Assembly: GCA_030248295.1 (NCBI GenBank)
Contig: JASANH010001308.1
Coordinates: 83,692 to 147,691, forward strand
Source of the DNA: Mesodorylaimus sp. YZB2_4
Lineage: Eukaryota > Nematoda > Enoplea > Dorylaimida > Dorylaimidae
Direction of reading: 5' to 3'
Length of the DNA stretch: 64,000 nucleotides
Shown here: in pieces, positions 43,778 to 58,621 of the stretch
Layout: every line of letters starts with the position of its first letter
Numbering within the stretch: the first letter of the stretch is position 1
Program-made: the position numbers and the translations under genes
Notes under the pieces: generated by a model
Database searches by the model: none
What the model was told of the DNA's origin: nothing
Seen by the model: only the letters and a program-made list of their open reading frames with translations

Positions 43778-45502
43778 TCATCCCAACACGTACCCGCAGT
43801 CGGCTCCTTGGCATTTTCTGCTTGCCGTCTGGTTTCCCAGCACACGGGCCTCGTCATCATCACTATGCTTATGGATGAATTGGTTAACAGAATTGGACCT
43901 GGCCGTAGCTTGCTCTCCGCTTGCTGCACTAGAGTTGGGTTTTCTGGCAACTGCACTTTTGGTCCATGTAGCTGAATGGGTTGCTAAAGTTTTGCACGAG
44001 TCGGGCCAAGGCGTGTCGAGTCCGATCGAGGACATGCTTTGCGTCATGGATGCAAGTATAGTCCATACTGTTTCCATTTCTAAGCCATAAGCGTCCTTGC
44101 CGCACTTTTCTGTGATGGGAGTGCGACTGCAGTCAGCATAACACTCGATGACTCTAAAATATTTGTGCGCACGATCGATCTGTTTAGGCACCCAATTGTA
44201 TTACTTACTCGCAAGCAGTGTCAATGACTGTAGTCACATTGGTCGAATCCACGTGAACATTGACTTCGTCTGAGGGTCTTGCGCCGCCTCTAATCTGTCG
44301 TAGTAGCTGCATGATGTCTTTCGAGATGTCATCGAAGGAACCGCACTTTGATTGGCACATGGCTTCGATGGACGCGCAATTTTCGCTTAGGCAAGGCATA
44401 TAATGCTCAAAATCTAAAAGGATAGCCAAAGAGGGACGTGATTTATCAGAATATGATCCCTGCCTGCGCATGGTCGCGTGCGGTTTATACTACTGTAAAT
44501 CCTGACTCATTATCCCAGGGTCCATAGGTTTCAGGGGGTCCAACCTTGGGCTAAGTGAGAGAACTTATTTGTATAGGATTAAGAGGCTTGGCGACGTTCC
44601 TTTCCAGAAGTACCCGCTATTAAACCCTGATAACAGGCATTATTTGATAAGCACCAACAATGCGTTATAAGGAAGGGCAAGTTCGAAAAAGTAGGTGCCT
44701 CGAATGAGGGAGTATAGATGATAATGAGCTCTGATTCAGAGGAGGAGCGCGCGTCTGTCTTGTTCGGGGGTCAGGTTTGCAACCCTCCAGTCGAATAGAA
44801 TGATCTACTATACTCTCCCCTGGCTGGGAGATGTCAACCCCTCGGGTTGATGTTTCAATCGCAGGCATATTCGCAAGACTTGCTTGCTCCAGGCGGAGAG
44901 TTTGTCCGGCCGACCTTGTTCGGCAACATTCTCCCATGCCTGCCTGGCTTGGTTGCAGCTTGCATGTCTCTCGCTGTATCCCAACAACTATTGCATTACT
45001 CAAGGAGGTCAACTTCGATTGCTGCCATTCTCTCAATTCTTACCGTTCTGTCGATCGATGCAAACGAGCTGCAATGGAGCGAAGCCACTGGTGCTCAACG
45101 TCTTCAGTGCTCCATTGGGGCATTTGTCAAAACATGCCGCTGCTTCGCGATATGGCCTGAAGCGGATATTGCATGGCTAGTTTTTCCATACCCGCCCACA
45201 TCCACATTCCTTACCCGCATGTTGAATTCATCATTTGCGCATCGTATCGAGGGCACATGACCGTTTGATTTCCACTCCTTATATGGCCAATCGAAAGCAC
45301 CGTCGCCGCGTCCAGGCTAGGAGCACGTTGTTGCAATTCAGTCAGACATTCTTCCAGGCATTGAGCGTCATCATTCGAACTTGAGCCTTGCGCCACGACT
45401 AAAACGCAGTTGGTAAGTCGGTTAGGGAAAACAACAGAAAACAGTCTTACTTTTCTCCGTGAAGACGCTCAAGCCCAGGGCCAACACAATTATACGTCGC
45501 AT
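43778..45502 (-). CDS. secreted cysteine-rich protein resembling CPG4-type chondroitin proteoglycans, paralogue 1
   Basis: Five exons (45451-45502, 45215-45398, 45044-45156, 44209-44413, 43778-44153) join in phases 1, 2, 1 and 2 to about 309 residues. A signal peptide is encoded by exon 1. Later exons carry spaced cysteine pairs (CLEECL, CFDKC, CLSENC...CQSKC, CYADC) and end with CQGADCGY. The exon pattern, the phases and the SMSSIGL-DTPWPDSCK block match the gene at 46331-47863. I associate the cysteine spacing with the nematode CPG4 domain, found in egg and matrix proteins, but this assignment rests on memory of the pattern. A dispersed repeat lies in intron 3. Confidence 0.65.
44810..44978 (+). 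repeat. dispersed repeat, copy in a CPG4-like gene intron
   Basis: Shares TACTCTCCCCTGGCTG, CTCGGGTTGATGTTTCA, GCAAGACTTGC, GTTTGTCC and GCCTGGCTTGGTT in the same order with 57560-57715, and a part with 13385-13475. It is an unclassified interspersed family of about 150 bp. Confidence 0.65.
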
Positions 45503-46330
45503 CTTCTCTACAAGGACACGGCAATGGCGAGAGGAATGGTATTTCGACTACTCAGCCTTGTGTTTTAAAAGTCTTATATGGACAATAAGTGAGGGAAAGG
45601 GTAGAAAACTGGATTTCAATCCATTTAAAACGCGCCTTCAGTTTTTCAATCGTCTGACCTCCCTATTCGAAACGAACAGGAAAGCCTAACAGGCTCGGGC
45701 AACTTTATCTTCCAGGTATTCGAGTCAATAATTCCCATTTAGGTAATATGTCTTCGCTGGCAAGAGCATGTGCGCATTTAGGGTACTGTTCTTGGGGGGG
45801 GGGGGGGGTGTTACTGATAGGCCTGAGGGAAAATTTTCGTCATTTTTATCGATGACTGGACCGAAAAGCGAAGCCGCTATCTCGTAATTGAATAATATCC
45901 AGAACTCATTTTCGATTCTGCACCTGCACCTATCAGACGGGCGTTACAATGACTAGCGCAGGTGGAAAAGTCTACCTTGTGTCATTTTTGTTCTATTCGT
46001 CCTAAAAACTAAGAGAAATGAGCAAGAGCAAAAATTATGCAAAGATCAAGTGCACGTAGACTAGAAGCAACAGTATAAACACTGATAAGCTACTGTATCA
46101 CTAAAAAGGGCACGATAGAAATGACTTAAACTTGGTAAATAGAATTATGTCATGCCACTAACGTGCTGAGAATCTACGGTGCAGGAGTCACATAAAAGAG
46201 TGAATACGTGTGAATACGGGTTGATGCAGGATTTAGAACCAACGGAATATGAAAAATATGGTCGCGACCAGAAGAGCAATGGATGGAATAAGAGTTGCGG
46301 AGGATCTGAAACAAATGATGTCATTCAGAT
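45503..46330. other. intergenic stretch between the two CPG4-like paralogues
   Basis: A G15 tract lies at 45794-45808. No gene is visible. Confidence 0.4.
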
Positions 46331-47863
46331 TCAGGTACAAGTGCAAGATAATTCGACGTACCCGCAAGGGGGTTTTTCGCATTTCTTGCTCTCCGTTGCG
46401 TTAACTTTACCCATTTTGTTTTCGCCACCCGTAGCCGGTGGGCTGGTTCCAGAAGGAGGAGTAGTCGATCCAGCACGTGCAGGAGGAGCAGTGGAGCCAG
46501 TCCCCGCAGGAACTGCAGTTGTACCTGCTGCAGTGGCATTTCCGCTGAGACTGCCAACAAGAACTTTGCATTCCTCTGGCCACGGGGCCTGTAAGCCAAT
46601 CGAGGACATGCTTTGGGTCAGCGACGAAAACATTGTCCACATGAAGTCCCTCTGCAACAGGTAGGCGGCCTTGCCACAATTCTTTGTAACTGGCGGCTCG
46701 CTGCAGGTCATAAAGCAGCCCAGCGATCTGGAAAATGATCTTATCAGTGGCAAGTGTATCGACACATCTGCTCCTTACTTGCAAGTTTCTCCAATAATCT
46801 GTGTAATAAGGCTCATGTCGACGTCCTTTGACGGAGTAGGAGTTGCGCCTTGGCTTCCAGGTGGGCCACTGGCTGGTGGTCTGCCACCGCCATGAACTTG
46901 ACCGAGTAGTTCATTCATCTTTCCCCCACCAGCCTCGACGGAACCACATTGGGGAACACATTGCTGCTGTACGTCCGGGCAGCTGTCAGACAGGCAAGGC
47001 ATGTATTTCTTGACGTCTGCAGTAAGAAGAGGTTCGAAAGGTCATCGTGGGCACCAGAGAACATCCAGGGACTGTCATACCGTCAAGCCTTTCAACGCAA
47101 ATGAACTGCTGTATTTTGAAAGCGCCCATCGTCAGTTTTTTGATTGGTGATTCGGGGCATGGATCGGTGCACGCCTTCAGATCCATGAGCGACCTGAAAG
47201 AGGCTAGCATGTAAAGTACGAAGAAGTAAAGTCAGCAGCTTCCCACGTACGTGCACATTTGGGTTATATCATTTGTGTCATTTAGCCTCGGGCACACAGC
47301 CGTGGTGTTTCCCACTTGGACAGGCTCCAAATCCAGTGTCTTCATGGCTTCCGTCCTCGGCCATTTTCTGTAATGTTCGTTCATACATTTCATCAGGCAA
47401 TCCTGATCGGCTGGAAATGGCGGCTGACCTGTGGATTAAAAGCAAAGTTTAGTGGACGCTAACACGAAACGTAAGGGGGTACGAGTTTCGCCTAATGTGA
47501 TGATGGTTTCATGTCACCTGTCGCTTGTTTCCTCAGGTTAGGCATATTTTCTCTGTAATACTGTACGTCTGATCGTGAGTCCGTATTACCGAAGACAGTG
47601 ACTGGTGGTGCGCCAAAAATAAACGGTTGCCAGCCAGGTCTTCCGACCTACACTCTGGCTCAAACATCAACCTAACGCGTGAAGCTCAAAGACGCAATGA
47701 TCCATGCAAAGAATCGATTGCCAGGAGATCCTCTACATCCCTAACATTACAGTCACATGCACATCAACAGAGACTCCAGAAATAAGTAAGACAATTTTGC
47801 TAACTTACCGAAAATTTTACTGAATATGCCAAAAAGGATGACTGGGCCGAGTAATCTCATCAT
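46331..47863 (-). CDS. secreted CPG4-like protein with Ser/Thr/Pro-rich linker, paralogue 2
   Basis: Five exons (47809-47863, 47251-47428, 47081-47193, 46779-47016, 46331-46727) join in phases 1, 2, 1 and 2 to about 326 residues. Exon 1 encodes the signal peptide (MMRLLGPVILFG). Cysteine pairs follow in each exon (CLMKCM, CTDPC, CLSDSC...CVPQC, CFMTC), with CEKPPCGY near the end. The last exon contains a linker of about 55 residues made largely of Gly, Ala, Thr, Ser and Pro, with Ser-Gly and Thr-Pro sites that could carry O-glycans or glycosaminoglycan. It is head-to-tail with paralogue 1 and clearly a tandem duplicate. The likely role is in extracellular matrix or eggshell. Confidence 0.65.
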
Positions 47864-49576
47864 CTTTGTCCTTTGACTCCCGGTTATAACTGTACTGTAG
47901 ATAGGCTCAAACAGCAAACTGACTTTACGATCTCTCGTCGCTTCGCGGCTCTCCAACAATTTCTAAATGCTTCATTCTTTTTGCACAGGTAGCCTACTAT
48001 CGCGTATCCCCAGGCTACTCTATTCTCGTTCTTTCTGCACATCGTTGGATCAGACCGGTTTTTGAGGAATAACCGAGTTAGATGATTTCCATTGTGTTTA
48101 CATGGCCGCTTCCATAAACAGGAATGGAAGGACTAGGGTGCAACAAAATATACGGACACATAGCGCGTAGTCGAACAATGCGTTACTAACTAAAAGAAGT
48201 CAGCGGCAACTGCGGATGAGTTTGAATGTGAAACCGGATGGAAGTTAGGAAGGTATGTAAGAAAGTGCCATATCATGGTTGGCGCACCACCACTCCGGGG
48301 GCGGGGGGTGATATCAGTAGTTAGAAAAGTGAGAACGGGACGATAATAAGTTATAGCTTTATTGCATAGCATCCGAGAGAGAGTCCATACATTATGAGAC
48401 CCACCCTTTTCCGAAGCACGATCTTGCTTAGATAGCACCATGAGTGGGATGCCAGAAAATGAGTGGTAAGATGGACTAGTGTTCGTACTGCTTGGTTGCT
48501 AGCGGTTGAGGCCGTTGGACGTAAAGTATCCATTGACGGAAGTCGATTATGCAAAACAATAAACCCTAGCTAGAGGACGTAATTGCATGTAAAACAGGAT
48601 GGGGAGTAATATCAAAATGATCTCTGCTAGAGGCTTTTCCCATGCATTCAGTATGCGAATCCGCAATGCAGTGCTGAAGGTTGTGTACTCGTACAAACCC
48701 GTAGTTGTCAGGTCGGCCACCCTATGATGTGCTCACTTTTGTAACTCCCACCCCCCCCCCCCCCCCCCCCCCCGTCTGCCCTGGCAATCGGTTGGAGAAG
48801 TTCGCACATATTATTTTGTGCTCCCCAACTACCAATTTCTAAATTAAAAATCTGGACCTCCTAGTAAATACTATTGTTTACGAGTAGCTGCCAACATCGT
48901 GTGCCAACATTTTGTTTCCCTCGACTTATTTCTGTTTGTAGAAGAGTCGGCGCAAGCACATTGCAAATCACCTGACAGTATACTTCACAAAACTAGTCCG
49001 ATCCAACCTAGAAAGAGCAGCTAGCCCTAGGATACTGAAACGGGGTCTACAGATAGGGTTATGCATACTGTATAGTACACTAGCACTAAACATTGTTTGG
49101 ATACGAAGCGTGAAGTAGACCAGAGTGTCTTAATACGTGAATAACTGCCAGGGTGAGGGGTCCAAGATGAAGAGGTTTAGCGATCATGCCTGATACAGTT
49201 TACGATAAGTCAAACATACGAGCACAGATACTTCGATGCTCCTGCTAGGTAAACCTGGCGTGAGATATCCGCCTCGGAATCCAGGCGGCCACCCCTACAG
49301 CCCATCCAGTCAGACTCCGCCCTGTGGATCGCAATTATTGAATCTGTATGGCTCTATAAACCAGTAATCCACTCACCGATCGCGACATCGTCACTCACTG
49401 CGAACTAGCTTCAGGCGGGGCATAACGAGCAGTGTAGTTGAGCGTTATGTGAGACATGTACTTAACCCGAGGCAGTTTCTATTTACCTGACCATCATCGC
49501 ATCGCAAGGCACAAGCACGCGGGCACAGATCAGCACAGAGTGGCAGCATCATGATTGATCACTCGATCATCGATCA
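47864..49576. other. gene-free stretch with C23 tract
   Basis: A run of twenty-three C lies at 48751-48773, the longest homopolymer in the window. Around 49245-49300 (minus strand) there is weak similarity to the SINE at 27955. No gene is supported. Confidence 0.4.
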
Positions 49577-50260
49577 TCAGGCCGTGGTGGGAGTTTCCGC
49601 AGGCGGTGCTGGTCCAGGTTCGGCAGCTTTCTTCGACTTCCTGCTCTTCTTCTTCGACTTCCTCTTCTTTCCGCTGCTCGTTCCGGACTTGCCTTTCTTC
49701 GACTTCCTGCTCTTCTTGCCCTTCTTTGACTTCCTGCTCTTCCTCTTTTTCTTCTTGCTCGAGCCAGACCCGCCAGTCTTGCTGCCCTTCTTGTCCTTCT
49801 TCGACTTCCTCGACTAAAAAGGAAACACGATGCAGGTGGGGACATCTGCAGGCTATCAGGTTTTCTCCATGCCCTGCTATTACACCCAGGAGCCCAGATG
49901 GGGACCGCTTACTTTCTTTTTCTTTTTCCTCGGGCCCTCTTCGTCGACCTCTTCTTCCTCCGCTGACGGAGCAGACGGCAATGGCGGCATGGGCGTCGAG
50001 GCGGCGGTGGCAAACTGGCTTTGCATCGGAGGCGGAACGTCGACGCGAGCGGGGACCACGGAGCCTTGCTGCACGGGCGCCAGTGGAGGGGCGACTCGGG
50101 GAACTGGAGCCAGCTTCGTTTCGAACAGTTGATCGATGAATTGGAGCGTTTCTTGGCCGAATGGGAGACCTTCTTGACCGCTCTCGACCTGTTGCTTGTG
50201 GACGAGCAGGTAGAACAACGCCGAGCCCAGCAACACGATCAGAGCCGAAAGCGGGTCCAT
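49577..50260 (-). CDS. small single-span membrane protein with acidic hinge and lysine-rich tail
   Basis: Two exons (49913-50260 and 49577-49813) join in phase 0 to 194 residues. Residues 4-17 (PLSALIVLLGSALFYLLV region) form one membrane span without a preceding charge cluster, a signal-anchor. A proline-rich stretch follows, then EEEEVDEEGPRKKKKK, and the second exon is almost entirely Lys, Ser, Arg and Gly in KSRKSKK-type repeats before a Pro-rich end (PAPPAETPTTA). The frame choice is fixed by the splice phase and by the sensible C-terminus; the two other minus-strand frames across this exon are Arg- or Glu-rich shadows. I do not recognise the family. The basic cytosolic or lumenal tail might bind nucleic acid or acidic lipid (inference). 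Confidence 0.6.
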
Positions 50261-51381
50261 CTCGCCCGCAACCAGACGACGCACTGGAATGAGAAGTCCA
50301 CGCAGAGAATCCCACTTTTATGCACCACATATTGTAAAGTCAGGATTGCTGGGCAGAAAGTGTAAAGCCAGCTGCGAGTAATGCAATTGTTGTTAGGACC
50401 TTTCTTGGACGTCATTCCTGTTCGAGTCCGAGTGCACAGTAGAATCGATGTCGGAATATTGAAAATAGAGTATGATACAGTATGTGAGGCTGAAATTCTG
50501 GACCTTCAGCGCCTACGAGTGTGCCAAAAATGTCGAAATTCTTGATTGCAAAGGGGGGACGGTTGGGAAGTAAAAATTTTGGCTTTCGACAAATGCGATA
50601 GCGTTCCATGACCACGTCACATCCGCGGCAACCGAGCTGCTTCTCCGCGCATATAAATGGTTCAGACTGTGCGTAAGTTCCCAAAAATGGGTACGCAAAT
50701 GGTAATTGGGTGGTTCTAAAAAAAAAAATTTACCAACGCGGGCTAGTTGCCTCTTCAGGTCATGTAAGGAGAGTAGTTACTGGTTTGAGAACCGCAGTCA
50801 GCCTTTCCGTAGGCGTTGCCAGACTCGAGACTGAGATCGAGGTTGAGTGACCGGTGAGGTTTTGGCATCGATTGGGGACTAATCTTGAGTCCCTGGTCCA
50901 AGTCTGATTTCCTCTTCTTCGTGAGTTTAAGAGCTGACAATTAGTTGAACGCCAATGTCAACCTCGTGAAATCCTTGGCTCGCCGCAGGACAGACTAGGG
51001 GCTGACCAGAGGATGGCTCGACCCACAGGAACCACCCCACGCAGTCCGCGGACACCTCGTACTCTAGTTTACTGACCCACACTACAAGGGTCGCGTAGAC
51101 TCACATTCGGGGAGAAGTCGCACGTGCCAGCCATCAACGGGGTTCTGACGGGCCTGAGCCCGGAGTGCTCATAGAGCAAGTCCAGACCAGGAAGCCCGAG
51201 GTGACAGCACAGTTTTTGGTAAATTTAATTGTGATTTCTTGACTTTTGCTGCTGATTTTTATCTGACTATTACTCAAAGTTTCCTTCGAAATCTCAGTTT
51301 TTCTGATCCTACTAGCTAACAGACAGAAAATTCAGACACTACATTACCTACTGTATAAAACAGAAAATTATTTTTCGATTA
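50261..51381. other. gene-free stretch with partial foldback-repeat copy
   Basis: Positions 50440-50640 share GCTGAAATTCTGGACC and AATTTTGGCT with the foldback repeat at 55527-55707. A minus-strand frame at 50755-50915 following a possible acceptor reads like a protein end but cannot be joined to anything. Confidence 0.35.
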
Positions 51382-54682
<3,301 letters not shown>

Positions 54683-55526
54683 TTTTCGACGTTACTTCCA
54701 CAAAATTTCTCGCAATCGATTCGGAAAAAATGCCCTAATTTTATTTCAGAATTTATTTTCAGTTTTTGGATAAGAGTTTTATGCGTCGACTTTTCGGTTT
54801 GTTCGCAGGGCGAGAAATGGGTTTTCATGAGCACAGCCGTGTGTTACGTGTCTTTGCTGTCGCAAGCAGATGCGATTGGATGACAATGTCAGGTGACTTT
54901 TCGCGTCGTGATTACAGTGTGCTGTAGATGACGCGCGTACTGTGCAGTACGTTCTGCAGCTGCTATGCGAAGCGGGGAAGGAATGCAAGGCACGAAATAA
55001 GCATGCTCTCTTCCACGAATTATTTAAAGAACTGACCGAATTCTCGAGAGGTATATTTCTCTCGCTGAAACCAAGGTCTGCAGTAAACACATCGGGGCAG
55101 TGGTCTCAAAAACAGCCCTGCCTCACAGTCATGAGGGCCTGAGACATCAACCCGACGTGTTTCTGCCTCGCCTAGAGCAGCCAACGAAGGCAGCTGATAC
55201 GTTGTACTAGTGAAAACTGGTATTATGGACGCGGTTAAAAATGCTTTATGCATGGATTAGAAAACGTTTCTTGATGTAAAGTAAAAAGTAAAGATGTCTG
55301 TGACGGAAAGATGTACGGAACGAAGACTGTTGTAAAACGGTTCAGCAGGTGTTTAGGGCTTGTCCGCGAAAATTTTCCTCCGCGAAAAAGCCATATTAGG
55401 GGGACCCGCGAAATTTTCCCGCCGCGAACATATTCCGGTTTACACTATGTAACCACATACTGCTCCGAGTATAAGATCGCCAGACAAAGTGCGTTGTTCA
55501 ATCCATGTCAGAATATTGTGAAATGA
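54683..55526. other. BiP upstream region
   Basis: Contains the BiP promoter. A CCAAT-box complement (ATTGG) is near 54878 and an ACGTG core near 54856, but not in the spacing of a classical ER-stress element. The part 55060-55210 resembles a dispersed repeat (shared GAGACATCAACCCGAC with 2790-2815 in part). At 55360-55430 there are GCGAAATTTTCC-type nematode filler repeats. Confidence 0.35.
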
Positions 55527-55707
55527 GTGATATGCAGATTCAGCACCCAACTTTTATAGCGGGTAGCCAAAATTCTGGACCGCTGTCTCCAAAGAAAATC
55601 AAAAATTTGACTTTCATTGCAGGAATTTTAAGTTCTTTCACTTGCGTGCTGGAGGTCCAGAATTTCGGCTAGTTCCACTAGAGCGCGAGTGCTGAATCTG
55701 AATATCA
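55527..55707. repeat. foldback (inverted-repeat) element of 181 bp
   Basis: The left arm starts GTGATATGCAGATTCAGCAC and contains TAGCCAAAATTCTGGACC. The right arm, reverse-complemented, starts GTGATATTCAGATTCAGCAC and contains TAGCCGAAATTCTGGACC at the same distance. The arms are about 55 bp with a diverged middle, around a loop of about 70 bp. A partial relative lies at 50440-50640. It is probably a small MITE; no clear target duplication is seen. Confidence 0.7.
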
Positions 55708-55869
55708 CACTTTTTTTTCGATATCTCAACATCGACTTTAAAGTGCACTTCGTCTTTAAGGTAACCACCCACACCCACATGCACTGCCATCTTTACAGGC
55801 CAAACACACCTATGTGATACACGAGGATGCAACCCTCATAGAGCGGAGTGCATTCACGTTGATTCAGAT

Positions 55870-56214
55870 ATCTTCAGCAAGACACGCCAACCTTGGATTA
55901 TTTGCAAGCTCAATTTTGGAGTCCTCGTTTCTACGCACAGGTCAGTCAGTATGTTCCATGGTTATTTCTACACGAAATTGGGCGAGAATTCGTATCATCG
56001 ATTTTATAAGGATGTGAAGAACTTATTGATCGTCACTGATCCGCCCTACGGTGAATTGATCGCACCATTGATCCAAACTTTGAATAAGTTGAAAATGGAT
56101 TTGGAACAAAGTGGTGAGGAGAACCGATGCGGTATTGTTTTTATATCGCCTTATTTCATGGAGCAGAAAATTTGCAGTGGTCTTCTGAAAGGGATGAAAA
56201 TGTTGGATTACAAG
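55870..56214 (+). pseudogene. ZCCHC4-like RNA adenine methyltransferase fragment
   Basis: From 55951 a frame contains VTDPPYGELIAPLIQTL, the DPPY catalytic motif of N6-adenine methyltransferases. It is followed by ISPYFMEQKIC...MKMLDYK, which matches the ZCCHC4 family (28S rRNA m6A methyltransferase), and a good splice donor follows at 56215. Just upstream another frame reads LDYLQAQFWSPRFYAQ, which looks like the preceding family segment, but it joins only through a one-base frame change at about 55940. The SAM-binding N-terminus, zinc knuckle and C-terminal cysteine-rich part were not found. This is either a broken copy or a real gene with exons I cannot place. Confidence 0.45.
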
Positions 56215-57040
56215 GTAAGAGAGAATGCACAACGAGCCAAGCAGTATGTGACCAACTGTGGTCTGGTTGCTGGCATAACGCGCCTCACCTGAGCCAGGCC
56301 TTAGGGCCGCAGGGTGATGCCGAGGGGTGCTTTAGCTTGCGTATAGGACTCACAGGCTCGCATTCATGATCTGCCTCGGAATCTCCATACTAATAATCCG
56401 AATACTACGAGATCCGAGGAGACTGGATGACATACGAAGAGAGGGGTTGAACAGAGAAAGTTTTAGCCATCACAGCCCGAGGGTACAACAAAATTTACTC
56501 TGGATCCAAAAACCACACTTTCCACAAGGTTATGGCTGGCGGCGATGGCGAATGGTTCAATTTCTTGGTCAAGCAATGTTATCTGAAAAACTTGACACAG
56601 CTCCCCCCCCCCCCCCCGGTTAAGAGCGACGGCTCTATTAAGTGTCCATGCGCGTGCGACGAGGAGTACCCAGTAGATGTTTGAAAGGAGTTGTTTCAGT
56701 GGTTTATCAACTTAATTGGTTTGTTTTCTGATTGTTTAAAGAGTGTTCGTTGGCTGAGGCATAAAAAAGGACGCAAAATATGATGCAAAATTTTAATTTT
56801 CCGCCAAATTTTAAAAATTTTTCACCGAAAACTTTTCAATTTCCCGCCAAATGTCAAGTATCCCGCCAAAATTTAAATTTTTTCGAAAAACTTTAATATC
56901 AAAATATTTTCAAATAAATTTTTGTGATAAAAACTGGTCCAGCATGTCGTCGACCCCCTGTTTTTGGAGAAAAAATCCGCCATGTCGTCGAACCCCTGTT
57001 TTGGAAAAAATGGCCCGCCATGTCGTCGACTTGCTCTGAC
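56215..57040. repeat. AT-rich filler with CCCGCC words, C15 tract and short tandem repeat
   Basis: A C15 tract lies at 56603-56617. From 56790 the sequence is AT-rich with repeated TTTCCGCC or TCCCGCC words typical of nematode intergenic DNA. At about 56942-57030 a unit of about 43 bp (ATGTCGTCGA, CCCCTGTTTTTGGA, CCGCC) is repeated two and a third times. No gene is visible. Confidence 0.6.
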
Positions 57041-57385
57041 TTGCTTTATCACGTCTGGTTACGAAGAATTGTGGCAAGCCTACCTGCGCAGAGAGACTTC
57101 ATGTGGATAATGTTTGCGTCGCTGACACAAAACATGTCCTCGATCGGCATACAAGCCCCGTGGCCAGAAGACTGCAAAGTTTTGGCGGGAAGTCTCAATA
57201 AGCCAGTTACAACTGCTTTTCCTGCAGGGACTGGTTCCACTGTTTCTCCATTTCTCGATGGAGCCATTGTTCCTCCCTCAGGCAGTGGTATCACCAAACC
57301 ATCTACAGGCACCCAAACCGACATGGGTAAAGTTAACACAAAGCAGGAGGATCAGAAGTGCGAGAAGCCGCTGTGCAGGTGCGGT
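57041..57385 (+). pseudogene. broken copy of the last exon of a CPG4-like gene
   Basis: Aligned with the last exon of the gene at 46331-47863 (opposite strand in the window). It shares AAGAATTGTGGCAAG, the SMSSIGIQAPWPEDCKVLAGSL segment and CEKPLC near the end. About 5 nt are missing after the first block and more before it, which breaks the frame. No other exons of the gene are present nearby. The linker still resembles the Ser/Thr/Pro linker of paralogue 2, so it derives from that paralogue. Confidence 0.7.
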
Positions 57386-57559
57386 TGGTCATCTGTACTC
57401 CACTTCTATCACCAGATCCAAATAACTTTTGTTTCATCTCATCCTTAGTTCTTATTCCGTCTGGAATTCTTTAGTGTAGCATTGTAGTGCATAATTTGAC
57501 CGCTCTTGCATCGTTGTTTTTGCTGTAAGTACAGTAGAAAAGAGCATGCACTCTCTGTT

Positions 57560-57715
57560 ATCGATACTCTCCCCTGGCTGTCCCCGGCAACCTCTCGGGT
57601 TGATGTTTCAGCCGTAGGTATAGTCGCAAGACTTGCCTGATGCAGTCGGAGTGTTTGTCCCGCTAAACTTCGGTCAGCCACCTCCCTCCTACGCCTGCCA
57701 GGCTTGGTTACAGTG
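57560..57715 (+). repeat. dispersed repeat, copy next to the CPG4-like pseudogene
   Basis: Matches 44810-44978 in order and orientation (TACTCTCCCCTGGCTG, CTCTCGGGTTGATGTTTCAG, CGCAAGACTTGCCTGA, GTTTGTCC, CAGGCTTGGTTACAG). Confidence 0.65.
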
Positions 57716-58139
57716 GTGTTCGGTAGACTATGGATCGAGATGCTATTCTAAAATATGGTGAAGGCGGATGGGATGTTGTCGGGTCTGAATATGCCTTCGT
57801 TTCATTCGGCACAGTGTTGTGTCTAATCATGTCCTGGTACGGGTACCCATCAAACTCCTGCTTGAAATATTAGCGCAATGCCCATCAAACGTACAAAAGA
57901 GCTTTACTGCTTTGTCAAAACGGAAAGCAAAACCATATTTTCAAATGCTCCGATAGCAGTCAAAATCAAAGTGCAGCCATAAATATCACAGAGGTTTTCT
58001 GTTATCCTTCTATTCAATTGTAAGCTACTATTGTGTGCGTAACTATGGCTCGCGAGAGGCGAACGAAGACTCGATGGATTGCTATGGCTTACAACACTCA
58101 CAATCAGATCTGGACTTCGGGTGGCACACAAAGGCATAG

Positions 58140-58477
58140 TGTAAGGGTGTGGCTATTCGAATTATGACCTGCAGTCATCATGGATGGCTAGTCTTCCTGT
58201 TCGTTCGATCCAGGTCTGCCCCCCTATGTGTTTTTGAACTGGCGTCCCAAGACGGCCTAGCTGTCTGTGTTGTCTGACTCACTTCCCGCCCACTCCTTTG
58301 TCCGCGAGCCTAGCCCGCCGTGCTGTGTCTATTGCCTGTGCCTTTGGGCTGAGCGAGGTTTCGCCAGTCAGTCTGTTATGTGTACGTGCCCCGTGCGGTT
58401 GAGTCCGAGTAAAGATATATACCCCGTGTGTTGTTTGATTGCCCGCACGCTAGCTTAGGCCGCCCTAGGCTATTACA
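58140..58477 (+). repeat. 5' long terminal repeat
   Basis: Begins TGTAAGGGTGTGGC and ends CTAGGCTATTACA, giving the TG...CA termini; length 338 bp. It contains GTGCGGTTGAGTCCGAGTAAAG and TATATA. A diverged relative is the solo LTR at 17982-18225. The boundary is inferred from termini, because the 3' LTR is outside the window. Confidence 0.6.
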
Positions 58478-58478
58478 G

Positions 58479-58497
58479 TGGTTCCCATGCCGGATCG
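58479..58497 (+). other. putative primer-binding site
   Basis: Directly after the LTR the sequence TGGTTCCCATGCCGGATCG begins with TGG, the complement of the tRNA CCA end. I did not identify which tRNA would prime. Confidence 0.45.
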
Positions 58498-58621
58498 CAC
58501 TCGGCGGTCCGCGTGGTGATTTGATTTTGCGATTTTTCGTTCCGTATTTTCGAATTTTCGCCGAATTTTTGGTAGCAGACCTAGTCAGCCCGATTTATTA
58601 CTACGAATTGAAACAGACCTC

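Noticed and set aside
44831-45260. Three overlapping plus-strand frames of about 100-137 codons
   Set aside because: They overlap a dispersed repeat and the antisense of exon 3 of the CPG4-like gene.
49555-50330. Long overlapping frames on both strands (Ser-, Leu/Phe-, Arg- and Glu-rich)
   Set aside because: They are shadows of the lysine/serine repeat exon. Only one minus-strand frame is consistent with the splice phase and a normal C-terminus.
50755-50940. Minus-strand 61-codon frame ending SNYSPYMT
   Set aside because: It may follow a splice acceptor, but no partner exon or homology was found.
54840-54900. Classical ER-stress element upstream of BiP
   Set aside because: An ACGTG core and an ATTGG box are present, but the spacing is about 23 bases where 9 are required.
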